Assembly: GCF_000372725.1 (NCBI RefSeq) | Contig: NW_005199443.1 | Span: forward strand, 241,561-305,560 | Reading direction: 5' to 3' | DNA from: Emiliania huxleyi CCMP1516 | Taxonomy: Eukaryota > Haptophyta > Isochrysidales > Noelaerhabdaceae | DNA length: 64,000 nt | In this document: in pieces, positions 8,870 to 20,400 of the stretch | Layout: each line of letters begins with the position of its first letter | Numbering within the stretch: position 1 is the stretch's first letter | Notes under the pieces: model-generated | Database searches by the model: none | What the model saw: only the letters and a program-made list of their open reading frames with translations | Told to the model about the DNA's origin: nothing | Position numbers and translations under genes: made by a program

Positions 8870-10519
8870 ATGTCCGCTCCTGCCATGTCCGCTCCTCTCA
8901 CGCCACCCACGTGCGCCAAGCCCTCGCGGGGCTACATCACCGAACGCAAGGTCCAGGCCCGCGGCGCAGCCGCAGCCCGTGGCGGCGCAGCCGCAGCCCG
9001 TGGCGCCACGGCGAAGAAGCCCGTCACGAGGTACGACGCTCCCTACACGACCGAGGACGGCAAGCCGCTCGGCCACTACGACGACTCGATCGGTAAGTGG
9101 GTCGGCGAGCCGTTGTGGCAGCGCATCACCTGCCCGGCCCTCGCGGCGCTGGTCAAGAATGGCGACCTCGTACCCGACCCGCAGACCGGTCACATCACCC
9201 AGGCGCAGTGCCGCTGCGCCTTCGCAAAGATTGGCGTCAAGGATGTCGGCGCTGCTGCGACCGCCACCAACTTCAACTTCCTGGGTTGGAACGAGCCTGC
9301 CAACTGGAAGCACGCCGGATTCCCCGGCTCGTGGGGCGAGGAGTGGCAGGGCAACAAGTGGAAGGGGCCCCGCAAGAGCGCGGCGGAGGACAGAGCGTGC
9401 GGCATGGTGCCCAACGGGCAGCCAGTCTGCGGGACCAAGGACGGCAAGGAGTACACGCAGGATGAGGTCGACGCTTTCAACGACGAGCTCCACATCAACG
9501 TCTACTTCATGAATGTGACCAACAAGCAGTGGTACACCAACAGCACGTGCCTCAAGACCGCGCTCAACTGCTGCACGCTCGAGCCGCAAGGCATCGTCAA
9601 CCCGAACCCGTACAACAACATGGAGCACTCCAAGTCGACCGGCATCCGCGACTTCCGCCTCAAGACCGGCGGCTTCGCGGGCTTCTGGAACTGCGTGCTC
9701 AGCGCCATCCCGTTCAAGGAGCAGTTCTGCGGCGAGAACACCTGCCAGATCACAAGGGACATCACGCCGTCCAAGCAGCAGATGAACGAGTTCCTCAACT
9801 TCGCATTCCAGAGTCAAGAGAACGGGGACGCGAAGAAGGCGCCCGCTTACAACGCGCCCTGCACCTCGAGGCTCGGCTTCTTCTTCAACCGCTGCGGCGC
9901 AAACTGCCTGAACGGCAAGCCGCCTGCTGACGCCGTCCTGCACCACACCTGGAACCCCAACTTTCTGCAGCGGGAGACGCCCGAGGTCGATAACGCCGTG
10001 CACTGGTTCAACATCGACAACCTGCAGACGCTGCAGTCGTGCTACGCCGAGATCACGAACGACCGCTTCCCGGGCCCGAAACAGATCGAGTACCTCAAGG
10101 GCGGCGAGAAGGACAACCAAATCGTGCCCGGGCAGTTTGCGAAGCGGCCGGCAGATGACGGCAACCTCGAGGCGGCCGTGAAGGCGCTCTTCGTGGAGTT
10201 CGGCTACCCGGCGAACCAGACGGAGTCGATCCACTCCGCGCCGCCAAAGAACGCGGACGAGGCGCGGGCCCGCTCGTGGACGATGCCCGTCGAGGAGTGG
10301 CGCGCCCTGTGGATCGATTCCGAGTACCCGAAGGCTGTGCAGGACCGCAAGCAGAAGGCGAAGGCTGGCGAGTGCCCGTTCCGCGCAAAGCCGGCCGCGT
10401 CCTTTGTGCCTGTCCCCGACCAGCCGTGGCTGAAGCGGAGCACTGAGGACCCAGACGTGTACCTCCGCCACGGCGAGAAGTTCCCCGTGCGCCTGCCCTC
10501 GACGGCGCCGGCGGCTTGA
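8870..10519 (+). CDS. Heme-thiolate peroxidase (chloroperoxidase/peroxygenase)-like protein
   Basis: Single-exon 549-residue protein. The start chosen is the first ATG in the Ala/Pro-rich region (MSAPAMSAPLTPPT); the frame is open farther upstream, but that part looks non-coding. At residues 85-110 it has RITCPALAALVKNGDLVP followed by QTGHIT. This matches the PCP...NHG.lP..G..IT block of the heme-thiolate peroxidase family, with Cys88 as the candidate heme ligand. At 252-261 EHSKSTGIRD resembles the EHD..xSR.D block, with Ser replacing the Asp that helps bind Mg2+ in fungal enzymes. The remainder is rich in Asn, Trp and Cys and longer than typical members (250-400 residues). There is no clear signal peptide. 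Activity on halides or organic substrates is inference from the family only. Confidence 0.55.
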   Translation: MSAPAMSAPLTPPTCAKPSRGYITERKVQARGAAAARGGAAAARGATAKKPVTRYDAPYTTEDGKPLGHYDDSIGKWVGEPLWQRITCPALAALVKNGDLVPDPQTGHITQAQCRCAFAKIGVKDVGAAATATNFNFLGWNEPANWKHAGFPGSWGEEWQGNKWKGPRKSAAEDRACGMVPNGQPVCGTKDGKEYTQDEVDAFNDELHINVYFMNVTNKQWYTNSTCLKTALNCCTLEPQGIVNPNPYNNMEHSKSTGIRDFRLKTGGFAGFWNCVLSAIPFKEQFCGENTCQITRDITPSKQQMNEFLNFAFQSQENGDAKKAPAYNAPCTSRLGFFFNRCGANCLNGKPPADAVLHHTWNPNFLQRETPEVDNAVHWFNIDNLQTLQSCYAEITNDRFPGPKQIEYLKGGEKDNQIVPGQFAKRPADDGNLEAAVKALFVEFGYPANQTESIHSAPPKNADEARARSWTMPVEEWRALWIDSEYPKAVQDRKQKAKAGECPFRAKPAASFVPVPDQPWLKRSTEDPDVYLRHGEKFPVRLPSTAPAA

Positions 10520-10963
10520 ACCGCCTCAAACACCCTCTCGGCGCCGTGGGCGGGGGCTGAGGACCGAGGCCCTCGAAGGTGATGATTGATATGTCTAGTG
10601 CGTACGTGGCTGTGTTTGTGGAGTTGGTTGGGTTGTCGTGTGGTCCGCCGGTCGCACGGTCTCCTCTCCGTAACGCGTAAGAAGCCTTTCAGAGTCAAGC
10701 GATCCGCTGTCCACTCGGCGGGGCCGCAGCTGCCTCTGGAAGGCACCGAATCAATTGTGATTTGTGCACACCCGGCTCAGCGCCTCACTGTCACTCACGG
10801 GTGGATTTTGGGGCGCTGCCTGCCCTCTAGAGATAGAACGCACGGTGTAGAGCGTTCTCCAGTTCTCAAACACCACTGGGTCTTGCTGGGTGTGTTATTG
10901 GCCCGTCCACCCGGGGGGCGGGAGACAGTGGGGAGACAGTGGGGAGACCGGAAAACCGGACGT
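10520..10963. other. Intergenic, no gene recognised
   Basis: 3' flanks of two convergent genes (peroxidase-like + and pentapeptide -). It includes two close GGGGAGACAGTGGGGAGAC repeats (10915-10950). No other structure seen. Confidence 0.4.
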
Positions 10964-12975
10964 CTAACCGGCAATCGGAAAATCCGTGACGGGGACGCCT
11001 TGCACCATGTGGAAGGACGCCTTCTCAAAGCCCACGACACCGCGAAAGTCGGCTTGATCGATGTTCGCGCCGTCGAAGATGGAATCGGTGATTTCCGCGC
11101 CGCGGAAGGACGTGCCGGATAGATTCGCGTTCTGAAATTCGGCGAGCACGAGGTGCGCCTAAGGAAAGAGGGGAGGTGGAAGCTTGACCACGCGCCGCAC
11201 TATCGCGTGGGGCCCCACAACACATTTCCTGGCAAGGCCCCAGTGCGCCTTTGACCAGTCTCGGCTCTCTCTCTCTCGGCTACCTCTCGGCCAGACGTGG
11301 GTTGGGATGGGCAGCCATACACCTCGGCGATCTCTCGATCTCGGCTAGGCCTCGTCTCGCCTTCGAGAAGTCAGACCCGACGGCGTAAGCGTCTTGGAAG
11401 ACCGCGCCCCCCGGGAAGAAGGCCGCGCGGAAGGTCGAGTTGGCGATGAAGATGCCAGACATGTCGCACGGCCCGTTCAGGTTCACCTTCATAATTAAGA
11501 ATTAATAATTAAGAATTAATAGATGCCGGACATGTCGCACGGCCCGTTCAGGTTCACCTTCATAATTAATAATTAATAATTAAGAATTAATAGACATGTC
11601 GCACGGCCCGTTCAGGTTCACCTTCATAATTAAGAATTAATAATTAAGAATTAATAGATGCCGGACATGTCGCACGGCCCGTTCAGGTTCACCTTCATAA
11701 TTAATAATTAAGAATTAAGAATTAATAGACTGTCGCACGGCCCGTTCAGGTTCACCTGCGAGTCGTGCGGCTGCATCCTGTGTCACGGGGGGTGAGACTT
11801 CTGCATCTGCGTCTGCATCTGCATCTGCATCTGCATCTGCATCTGCATCTTCATCTGCGTCTTCATCTGCGTCTGCATCTGCGTCTGCATCTGCGTCTTC
11901 ATCTGCGTCTTCATCTGCGTCTGCATCTGCATCTGCATCTGCGTCTTCATCTCCTCGCTCAGTCTCGGCTGGATCTCGGCTGTATCTCGGCTAGGTCTCG
12001 TGCGTTGTCGAATGAGGTCGCGATGATGCGGGCGCCCTGCAGACGCGCGTCGACGATTGCGGCGCGGTCCAGCGAGGCGTTCCGGAAGAGCGCGCCCTTC
12101 ATCCCCATGTCCTGTTAGGCAAGGAGTACACAGTGACTGAGCGAGGAGATCAGGAGGGGGCGCGCCTCCTCCATGCCACGTCCTGCGACACACGAGCGAC
12201 GGATACAGGGCGGGGAATGAGAGGAATAGAAAGGGGGGGGGGAGGGGGGTGGGGGGGGCTCAAGAGCAACAGGTGGTCCTCCGCATGTCGGCCATGTGAC
12301 GGTGGAGTCAAGAGGAAGGCAGGCAGCTCGCCGCTGTGCGACGGCGCCTCCAGCCACGTCGTGGTCGCCTCGAGCAAGTTCATTGAGAGGACAGTTCACT
12401 CCAGGGGATGCGCTTCACACAATGAGTTCACTCCACACACTGTGCCGCAAACTCATTCAGAGTCTAAGAAACAGCTCCTTCACTATCTAGCCAATCATGT
12501 TATTACTAGAGGTGCCGAATACGGTATCAATAAGCTAGTGTCAGCATCTTTAACGAAGCTGAATAGTGTGAATAGGCTATTCACTAGGCCAATCGCGCAA
12601 ACAAGCTAGTCATTAGAAGCAGCTCAAGCTTGTGCGCCTCGAGCAGGTCCGCCTCGGACAGGACGACGTGGCGCAGCGTCGCGCCTTCATAATTAACAAT
12701 TAATAAGTAACTAATGAAAAACGACGTGGCGCAGCGTCGCGCCTTCATGATAGTCAGGGCTGGCTGCACCTCGGCTGCATCTCGGCTGCATCTCGGCTGC
12801 ATCTCGGCTGCATCTCGGCTGCACCTCGGCTGCATCTCGGCTGCATCTCGGCTGCATCTCGGCTGCATCTCGGCTGCATCTCGGCTGCATTTGGCGCTCC
12901 TTTCACATACCCGCTCGACACCGGCGTCGCCGGGTCGGGGTGCTTGAGCGAGCAGTTGGTGCCGGGGATGGGGAG
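10964..12975 (-). CDS. Pentapeptide-repeat protein, multi-exon
   Basis: The terminal exon 10964-11158 encodes [20 protein letters not shown] and [20 protein letters not shown], classical A(N/D)Lxx pentapeptide repeats. Exon 11361-11486 (42 codons) encodes [16 protein letters not shown] and [11 protein letters not shown]. Exon ~12003-12114 gives [17 protein letters not shown] and [14 protein letters not shown]. An exon ending at 12684 gives [18 protein letters not shown]. Introns between them are GT-AG or GC-AG, two of them of the exon-copy type. A possible further 5' exon near 12920-12990 ([18 protein letters not shown]) may belong to this gene. Such proteins form a right-handed beta-helix; thylakoid and signalling roles are known, but nothing here decides the function. 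Confidence 0.6.
11487..11755 (-). other. Amplified exon-copy intron in the pentapeptide gene
   Basis: Read on the minus strand, four copies of the exon start GTGAACCTGAACGGGCCGTG precede the real exon (5' end 11486). Each is followed by an AT-rich spacer of TTAATTCTTAATTA type ending in ATTATGAAG. Copy lengths vary slightly, so this array is less homogeneous than the one at 1061-1410. The donor is GT at 11755 and the acceptor AG at 11487-11488. Confidence 0.8.
11795..11955. repeat. Hexanucleotide array (CTGCAT/CTGCGT/CTTCAT)n
   Basis: About 26 six-base units of CTGCAT with CTGCGT and CTTCAT variants. It lies in an intron of the minus-strand pentapeptide gene. Confidence 0.9.
12685..12742 (-). 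other. Exon-copy intron (GC-AG, 58 bp) in the pentapeptide gene
   Basis: On the minus strand the intron begins GCGCGACGCTGCGCCACGTC, identical to the exon that resumes at 12684, then an AT-rich spacer ending in ATTATGAAG. The upstream exon also ends in ATGAAG. Confidence 0.8.
12765..12893. repeat. Intronic minisatellite, 11-bp CTCGGCTGCAT units
   Basis: About 11 nearly identical copies of CTCGGCTGCAT (two with CAC). It lies in an intron of the minus-strand gene and belongs to the family of CTCGGC-core intronic arrays seen across the window. Confidence 0.9.
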
Positions 12976-13123
12976 GGTGTGGTACCTACGGGGTTGAGGG
13001 TCCGATCGTGGAAGTACGGGTGCGCCGCACGCACGCACGCGGGGGCTGCGAAGAGAACGAATACAGCTGACTGCGCGTCTCCTCGAGAGCGGTGGTTTGA
13101 ATACAGCCGCGGCTCTGCCCCAT

Positions 13124-13850
13124 CTAGCGGTTGCGGCACGAGACGTCGGAGTTGAAGATGCTGCAGCGGGAGGCGTGGCCCTTGCCAATCCATTTGCCGC
13201 GTGCCCCTTGGGGGCCAAAGAAGGGCGCGGGGCCAGGGGGCACGAACCACCGACCGAGCTTGTACTCGTACGCCGTGCAGCCCGGCCACTGCAGACGGGG
13301 GGCCAGGTGCGTGTCGGCGAGCAGAGAGGTGCGGCCGGGAGTGCACCGCCGGGGCGTTTAGCGGCCGTGTGCAAAGGAAGGCTGGAGGAGGTGCGCTGTC
13401 GCGCGGCGCGCGAAGTGCGCGGCGGCACGGCGTGTGGCGGGAGGGGCAGCAAGCGCGAGCCTCCATGCACAGAGCCGCACACTTCTCCTCGGCCACACCC
13501 CAGATCTCGCTCTGCCGCTCGGTCGGGCCGTGGAGCGCGAGGAAGGCCTGAAAGCCGGAATTCAACGCCTGCGTGCCGCCACTGGCGGCGGAGATGGGGT
13601 GGCAGGAGCCGGGCCGCGTCAGGAACCAGACGGAGTAGCTGGTCATCGTTCTCAAGGGAACCAAAGCACAAATTCCCTCCCCGTATTTACGGCGTGCACA
13701 AGCGCCGTTGACCCACGCAGCTACCCCCCCTCCTACACGGCGTGATCACGCCGGCGGCGGCGGCCGCCTGGGGAGCGCAGATGGCGGCGCAGGCGCAGGC
13801 CGCGGCGGCGGCACAGACGGCGGCGGCCACCCCCACCCAGACGCCGTAGG
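13124..13850 (-). CDS. Cysteine-rich PAN/Apple-like membrane or secreted protein
   Basis: Terminal exon 13124-13288 (54 residues plus stop) encodes WPGCTAYEYKLGRW, a Pro/Gly stretch and ASRCSIFNSDVSCRNR. Exon ~13455-13638 encodes SVWFLTRPGSCHPISAASGG and WGVAEEKCAALCMEAR. The order C..LC....C.AYEYK......C.IFN resembles PAN/Apple domains, which bind proteins or carbohydrates extracellularly. A hydrophobic Ala-rich exon near 13745-13850 (VWVGVAAAVCAAAAACACAA) may be a membrane segment at its start. The exon junction EAR/WPGC uses a GC donor at 13454. It is not certain whether this gene is separate from the pentapeptide gene just downstream. Confidence 0.4.
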
Positions 13851-13859
13851 CATATGACT

Positions 13860-14447
13860 GTAGGGCCCCAGAAGGCTAGCTGGTAGCTTCATTTGTAGTA
13901 GCACAGCCGCCGGTGCTGGAGAGGGGTCCGCAGAGGTGGCGGGCGGGAGGTAGAGGTGTCCGTTTTATTTATTTATTTATTTATTCTGTCGCCTGCCACG
14001 GCCACGCCCCTCGGGGCGAAGAAGGCGGGCAAGCGTGCAGCGGAGGCGGCGCGCAGGGCGATTGCGCTTGAGAGGGAGGTGTGGGTTGACGGGGAGTGCC
14101 GGGGTGGGCGTCGTAAGGGTGAGGGCGATTGCCGCCCTCCCCCCTTCGCCCACCTCGACGCCTTCGTGTAGGCGCCCCCGCGACTGTGCCTCTTTTGGTG
14201 CTGTGTCGTTCCTGTGTCGAACCTGTGTGTTGTGAGAGGGAGTTCTTTTCGTTGAATTCTGATTCTGTCTGTTCTTTTTGCTATAATCGTGTTGTGCGAC
14301 CGCTTTCTTGTAAAAGTGTGCCTGTGATAGTACTAGCACGCGCCAGTTCGCACCTGTGTCGAGCCTGTCTGCTGTGAGCGAGACCTGGGTTCTTTAAATT
14401 CTTTTTTGCCCGTGCCCAGTGTCGTGCGAGATTTGTAAAATTCTTTT
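13860..14447. other. Intergenic, TTTA repeat and one possible exon
   Basis: A (TTTA)n tract at 13962-13985 next to GGTGTCCGTTTTA has an inverted relative at 29288-29312. A plus-strand frame at 14008-14171 (KKAGKRAAEAARRAIALERE, stop 14171) has exon-like composition but no identifiable partner exons. Confidence 0.35.
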
Positions 14448-17400
14448 CCGCCGATAACGATTGGGGTGGGGGCCCCAACTCGTGGTAGGCCACTAGTTTA
14501 TCGTAGGGTACTCACGGATACCTCTCCTGAGTCCCTCTCGTGTGCCCTCGCGCACATCGCATGCGGTCTTCACTCAGCCTCCGCTGCTGTGAACACCAAA
14601 CTTGCACTTCAGCTGGCGCGCGCTTTCGCCGCCTACTTTCGCGAGCGCGCTTGGCCCTTGCTCCTCATGCGCGGCGCTCTCGCTGCGCTCTCTCCCTGCT
14701 CATGGGACCTGATGCCGCGCCACCTCTGTGGCCGCTCCATCCTCTCTGACGGCGCCAGCCCTCCGGCTGCGCCATCTCTCTTTGGTTGGCACAGAATATG
14801 TGTCTGCGCCATTCTTGCTGTCGCTGGCGACTGTTTCTGGGCAGCAGTACACGATGGGCGGCGGCCTCGTCTGCCGCGCTTGTGGCGCTCTCGTGGTCGC
14901 CTCAGCTCTGCCACGACGGCCTCGTACACCTGGCGGCCAGGGGGCGGTGGCCCCACAGCCCACTCTTGGTGCTGCTGTTGCATCACGTCTCGTGGCGTGC
15001 TTCTCCTTTCTCTCTGGACCCGCCGGCGATAAGCTCTGCTGTCATATTGCTCTGGGAGATCTCTATCCAAGGCAGCACTCCGGCACTAGCTCCGCCTCGT
15101 GGGCGGCGTGGCGTTGCGGGCGGCTGTCTCTGCCGCCGCCTCGAGTGAGCCTCGTCTCGCTCTTCGTCTACTCGAGCCTCGTCTCGTGTGCCGCCTGGGC
15201 GGCGGCGTGGCGGGCGGCTGTCTCTGCCGCCGCCTCGAGTGAGCCTCGTCTCGCTCTTCGTCTACTCGAGCCGAGTCTCGTGTGCCGCCTCGTGGGCGGC
15301 GTGGCGGGCGGCTGTCTCTGTCGCCGCCTCGAGTGAGCCTCGTCTAGCTCCTCGTCTACTCGAGCCTCGCCTCGTGTGCCGCCTCGTGGGGCGGCGTGGC
15401 GTGGCGGGCGGCTGTCTCTGCCGTCGCCTCGAGTGAGCCTCGTCTCGCTCTTCGTCTACTCGAGCCTCGTCTCGTGCGCCGCCTCGTGGGGCGGTGTGGC
15501 GTGGCGGGCGGCTGTCTCTGCCGCCGCCTCGAGTGAGCCTCGTCTCGCTCTTCGTCTACTCGAGCCTCGTCTCGTGTGCCGCCTCGTGGGCGGCGTGGCG
15601 TGGTGGGCGGCTGTCTCTGCCGCCGCCTCGAGTGAGCCTCGTCTCGCTCTTCGTCTACTCGAGCCTCGCCTCGTGTGCCGCCTCGTGGGCGGCGTGGCGT
15701 GGCGGGCGGCTGTCTCTGCCGCCGCCTCGAGTGAGCCTCGTCTCGCTCTTTGTCTACTCGAGCCTCGTCTCGTGTGCCGCCTCGTGGGCGGCGTGGCGTG
15801 GCGGGCGGCTGTCTCTGCTGCCGCCTTGAGTGAGCCTCGTCTCGCTCTTCGTCTACTCGAGCCTCGTCTCGTGTGCCGCCTCTTGGGCGGCGTGGCGGGC
15901 GGCTGTCTCTGCCGCCGCCTCGTGTGAGTCTCGTCTCGCTCTTCGTCTACTCGAGCCTCGCCTCGTGTGCCGCCTCGTGGGCGGCGCGGCGTGGTGGGCG
16001 GCCGTCTCTGCCGCCACCTCGTGTGAGCCTCGTCTCGCTCTTCGTCTACTCGAGCCTCGTCTCGTGTGCCGCCTCGTGGGCGGCGTGGCGGGCGGCTGTC
16101 TCTGCCGCCGCCTCGAGTGAGCCTCGTCTCGCTCTTCGTCTACTCGAGCCTCGTCTCGTGTGCCGCCTCTTGGGCGGCGTGGCGGGCGGCTGTCTCTGCC
16201 GCCGCCTCGAGTGAGCCTCGTCTCGCTCTTCGTCTACTCGAGCCTCGTCTCGTGTGCCGCCTCTTGGGCGGCGTGGCGGGCGGCTGTCTCTGCCGCCGCC
16301 TCGTGTGAGTCTCGTCTCGCTCTTCGTCTACTCGAGCCTCGCCTCGTGTGCCGCCTCGTGGGCGGCGCGGCGTCATGGGCGGCCGTCTCTGCTGCCGCCT
16401 CGAGTGAGCCTCGTCTCGCTCTTCGTCTACTCGAGCCTCGCCTCGTATGCCGCTTGTGGGGAGCGTGGCGTGGCGGGCGGCCGTCTCTGCCGCCACCTCG
16501 TGTGAGCCTCGTCTCGCTCTTCGTCTACTCGAGCCTCGTCTCGTGTGCCGCCTCGTGGGCGGCGTGGCGGGCGGCTGTCTCTGCCGCCGCCTCGAGTGAG
16601 CCTCGTCTCGCTCTTCGTCTACTCGAGCCTCGCCTCGTATGCCGCTTGTGGGGAGCGTGGCGTGGCGGGCGGCTGTCTCTGCCGCCGCCTCGTGTGAGCC
16701 TCGTCTCGCTCTTCGTCTACTCGAGCCTCGTCTCGTGTGCGCCTCGTGGGCGGCGTGGCGTGGCGGGCGGCTGTCTGTGCCGCCGCCTCGAGTGAGCCTC
16801 GTCTCGCTCTTCGTCTACTCGAGCCTCGCCTCGTATGCCGCTTGTGGGGAGCGTGGCGTGGCGGGCGGCTGTCTCTGCCGCCGCCTCGAGTGAGCCTCGT
16901 CTCGCTCTTCGTCTACTCGAGCCTCGTCTCGTGTGCCGCCTCGTGGGCGGCGTGGCGGGCGGCTGTCTGTGCCGCCGCCTCGAGTGAGCCTCGTCTCGCT
17001 CTTCGTCTACTCGAGCCTCGCCTCGTATGCCGCTTGTGGGGAGCGTGGCGTGGCGGGCGGCTGTCTCTGCCGCCGCCTCGAGTGAGCCTCGTCTCGCTCT
17101 TCGTCTACTCGAGCCTCGTCTCGTGTGCCGCCTCGTGGGCGGCGTGGCGGGCTGCTGTCTCTGCCTCCGCCTCGAGTGAGCCTCGTCTCGCTCTTCGTCT
17201 ACTCGAGCCTCGCCTCGTGTGCCGCCTCGTGGGGCGGCGTGGCGGGCGGCTGTCTCTGCCGCCGCCTCGAGTGAGCCTCGTCTCGCTCTTCGTCTACTCG
17301 AGCCTCGTCTCGTGTGCCGCCTCGTGGGCGGCGTGGCGTGGCGGGCGGCTTTCTCTGCCGCCGCCTCGAGTGAGCCTCGTCTCGCTCTTCGTCTACTCGA

Positions 17401-20400
17401 GCCTCGTCTCGTGTGCCGCCTCGTGGGCGGCGTGGCGTGGCGGCCTGCTGTCTTTGCCTCCGCCTCGAGTGAGCCTCATCTCGCTCTTCGTCTACTCGAG
17501 CCTCGCCTCGTGTGCCGCCTCGTGGGGCGGCGTGGCGGGCGGCTGTCTCTGCCGCCGCCTCGAGTGAGCCTCGTCTCGCTCTTCGTCTACTCGAGCCTCG
17601 TCTCGTGTGCGGCCTCGTGGGCGGGGTGGCGGGCTGCTGTCTCTGCCTCCGCCTCGAGTGAGCCTCGTCTCGCTCTTCGTCTACTCGAGCCTCGTCTCGT
17701 GTGCCGCCTCGTGGGCGGCGTGGCGTGGCGGGCGGCTGTCTCTGCCGCCGCCTCGAGTGAGCCTCGTCTCGCTCTTCGTCTACTCGAGCCTCGTCTCGTG
17801 TGCCGCCTCGTGGGCGGCGTGGCGGGCTGCTGTCTCTGCCGCCGCCTCGAGTGAGCCTCGTCTCGCTCTTCGTCTACTCGAGCCTCGTCTCGTGTGCCGC
17901 CTCTTGGGCGGCGTGGCGGGCTGCTGTCTCTGCCTCCGCCTCGAGTGAGCCTCGTCTCGCTCTTCGTCTACTCGAGCCTCGTCTCGTGTGCCGCCTCTTG
18001 GGGGGCGTGGCGTGGCGGGCGGCTGTCTCTGCCGCCGCCTCGAGTGAGCCTCGTCTCGCTCTTCGTCTACTCGAGCCTCGTCTTGTGTGCCGCCTCGTGG
18101 GCGGCGTGGCGTGGCGGGCGGCTGTCTGTGCCGCCACCTCAAGTGAGCCTCGTCTCGCTCTTCGTCTACTCGAGCCTCGTCTCGTGTGCCGCCTCGTGGG
18201 CGGCGTGGCGGGCGGCTGTCTCTGCCGCCGCCTCGAGTGAGCCTCGTCTCGCTCTTCGTCTACTCGAGCCTCGTCTCGTGTGCCGCCTCTTGGGCGGCGT
18301 GGCGTGGCGGGCTGCTGTCTCTGCCTCCGCCTCGAGTGAGCCTCGTCTCGCTCTTCGTCTACTCGAGCCTCGTCTCGTGTGCCGCCTCTTGGGCGGCGTG
18401 GCGGGCGGCTGTCTCTGCCGCCGCCTCGAGTGAGCCTCGTCTCGCTCTTCGTCTACTCGAGCCTCGTCTCGTGTGCCGCCTCGTGGGCGGGGTGGCGTGG
18501 CGGGCGGCTGTCTCTGCCGCCGCCTCGAGTGCTTCTCGTCTCGCTCTTAGTCTACTCGAGCCTCGCCTCGTGTGCCACCTCGTGGGCGGCGTGGCGGGCG
18601 GGCGGCTGTCTCTGCCGCCGCCTCGAGTGAGCCTCGTCTCGCTCTTTGTCTACTCGAGCCTCGTCTCGTGTGCCGCCTCGTGGGCGGCGTGGCGGGCGGG
18701 CGGCTGTATCTGCCTCAGCCTCGAGTGCGCCTTGTCTCGCTCTTGGTCTACTCGAGCCTCGTCTCGTGTGCCACCTCGTGGGCGGCGTCGCGGGCGGGCG
18801 GCTGTCTCTGCCTCCGCCTCGAGTGCGCCTGGTCTCGCTCTTGGTCTACTCGAGCCTTGTCTCGTGTGCCGCCTCGTGGGCGGGGTGGCGGGCGGGCGGC
18901 TGTCTCTGCCTCCGCCTCGAGTGCGCCTTGTCTCGCTCTTGGTGTACTCGAGCCTCGTCTCGTGTGCCACCTCGTGGGCGGCGTGGCGGGCGGGCGGCTG
19001 TCTCTGCCGCCGCCTCGAGTGCGTCTCGTCTCGCTCTTCGTCTACTCGAGCCTCGTCTCGTGTGCCGCCTCGTGGGCGGCGTGGCGGGCGGGCGGCTGTC
19101 TCTGCCGCCGCCTCGAGTGCTTCTCGTCTCGCTCTTTGTCTACTCGAGCCTCGTCTCGTGTGCCGCCTCGTGGGCGGCGTGGCGGGCGGGCGGCTGTCTC
19201 TGCCGCCGCCTCGAGTGAGCCTCGTCTCGCTCTTCGTCTACTCGAGCCTCGTCTCGTGTGCCGCCTCGTGGGCGGCATGGCGGGCGGGCGGCTGTCTCTG
19301 CCTCTGCCTCGAGTGCGCCTCGTCTCGCTCTTCGTCTACTCGAGCCTCGTCTCGTGTGCCGCCTCGTGGGCGGCGTGGCGGGCGGGCGGCTGTCTCTGCC
19401 GCCGCCTCGAGTGAGCCTCGTCTCGCTCTTCGTCTACTCGAGCCTCGCCTCGTGTGCCGCCTCGTGGGCGGCGTGGCGGGCGGGCGGCTGTCTCTGCCGC
19501 CGCCTCGAGTGAGCCTCGTCTCGCTCTTCGTCTACTCGAGCCTCGTCTCGTGTGCCGCCTCGTGGGCGGCGTGGCGTGGCGGGCGGCTGTCTGTGCCGCC
19601 ACCTCAAGTGAGCCTCGTCTCGCTCTTCGTCTACTCGAGCCTCGTCTCGTGTGCCGCCTCGTGGGCGGCGTGGCGGGCGGCTGTCTCTGCCGCCGCCTCG
19701 AGTGAGCCTCGTCTCGCTCTTCGTCTACTCGAGCCTCGTCTCGTGTGCCGCCTCTTGGGCGGCGTGGCGTGGCGGGCTGCTGTCTCTGCCTCCGCCTCGA
19801 GTGAGCCTCGTCTCGCTCTTCGTCTACTCGAGCCTCGTCTCGTGTGCCGCCTCTTGGGCGGCGTGGCGTGGCGGGCGGCTGTCTCTGCCGCCGCCTCGAG
19901 TGAGCCTCGTCTCGCTCTTCGTCTACTCGAGCCTCGTCTCGTGTGCCGCCTCGTGGGCGGCGTGGCGTGAATGTAGGCTTCACGCTGGGGTCGCTCCTCG
20001 TCACGAGCGCATCTGCCCCTCTTCTGGCTTCATTGGGATGCGAGGTCCGTCTGCACCCGCTCCCTCCACTCTGCGTTGGGATGTCAGGTACTGCGTAGCT
20101 CTTCCGTTGTGGAGGCACGCGACTCCAGACTGACCCTTTACGCGCCAATGTATCACACCTCACGGTGCTGATGCTTGGTTCATGTGGAGAAGCCGAGATA
20201 AACTAGTCCGCCGATAACGATTGGGGTGGGGGCCCCAACTCGTGGTAGGCCACTAGTTTATCGTAGGGTACTCACGGATACCTCTCCTGAGTCCCTCTCG
20301 TGTGCCCTCGCGCACATCGCATGCGGTCTTCACTCAGCCTCCGCTGCTGTGAACACCAAACTTGCACTTCAGCTGGCGCGCGCTTTCGCCGCCTACTTTC

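Noticed and set aside
8708-10471. 587-codon minus-strand frame opposite the peroxidase-like gene
   Set aside because: Antisense shadow of a GC-rich gene; Val/Leu/Arg-rich, no motifs, while the plus frame has a family motif.
15103-19970. Very long open frames (up to 594 codons) in the minisatellite, on both strands
   Set aside because: They follow from a stop-free repeat unit, are open in several frames at once and show no codon-like conservation.
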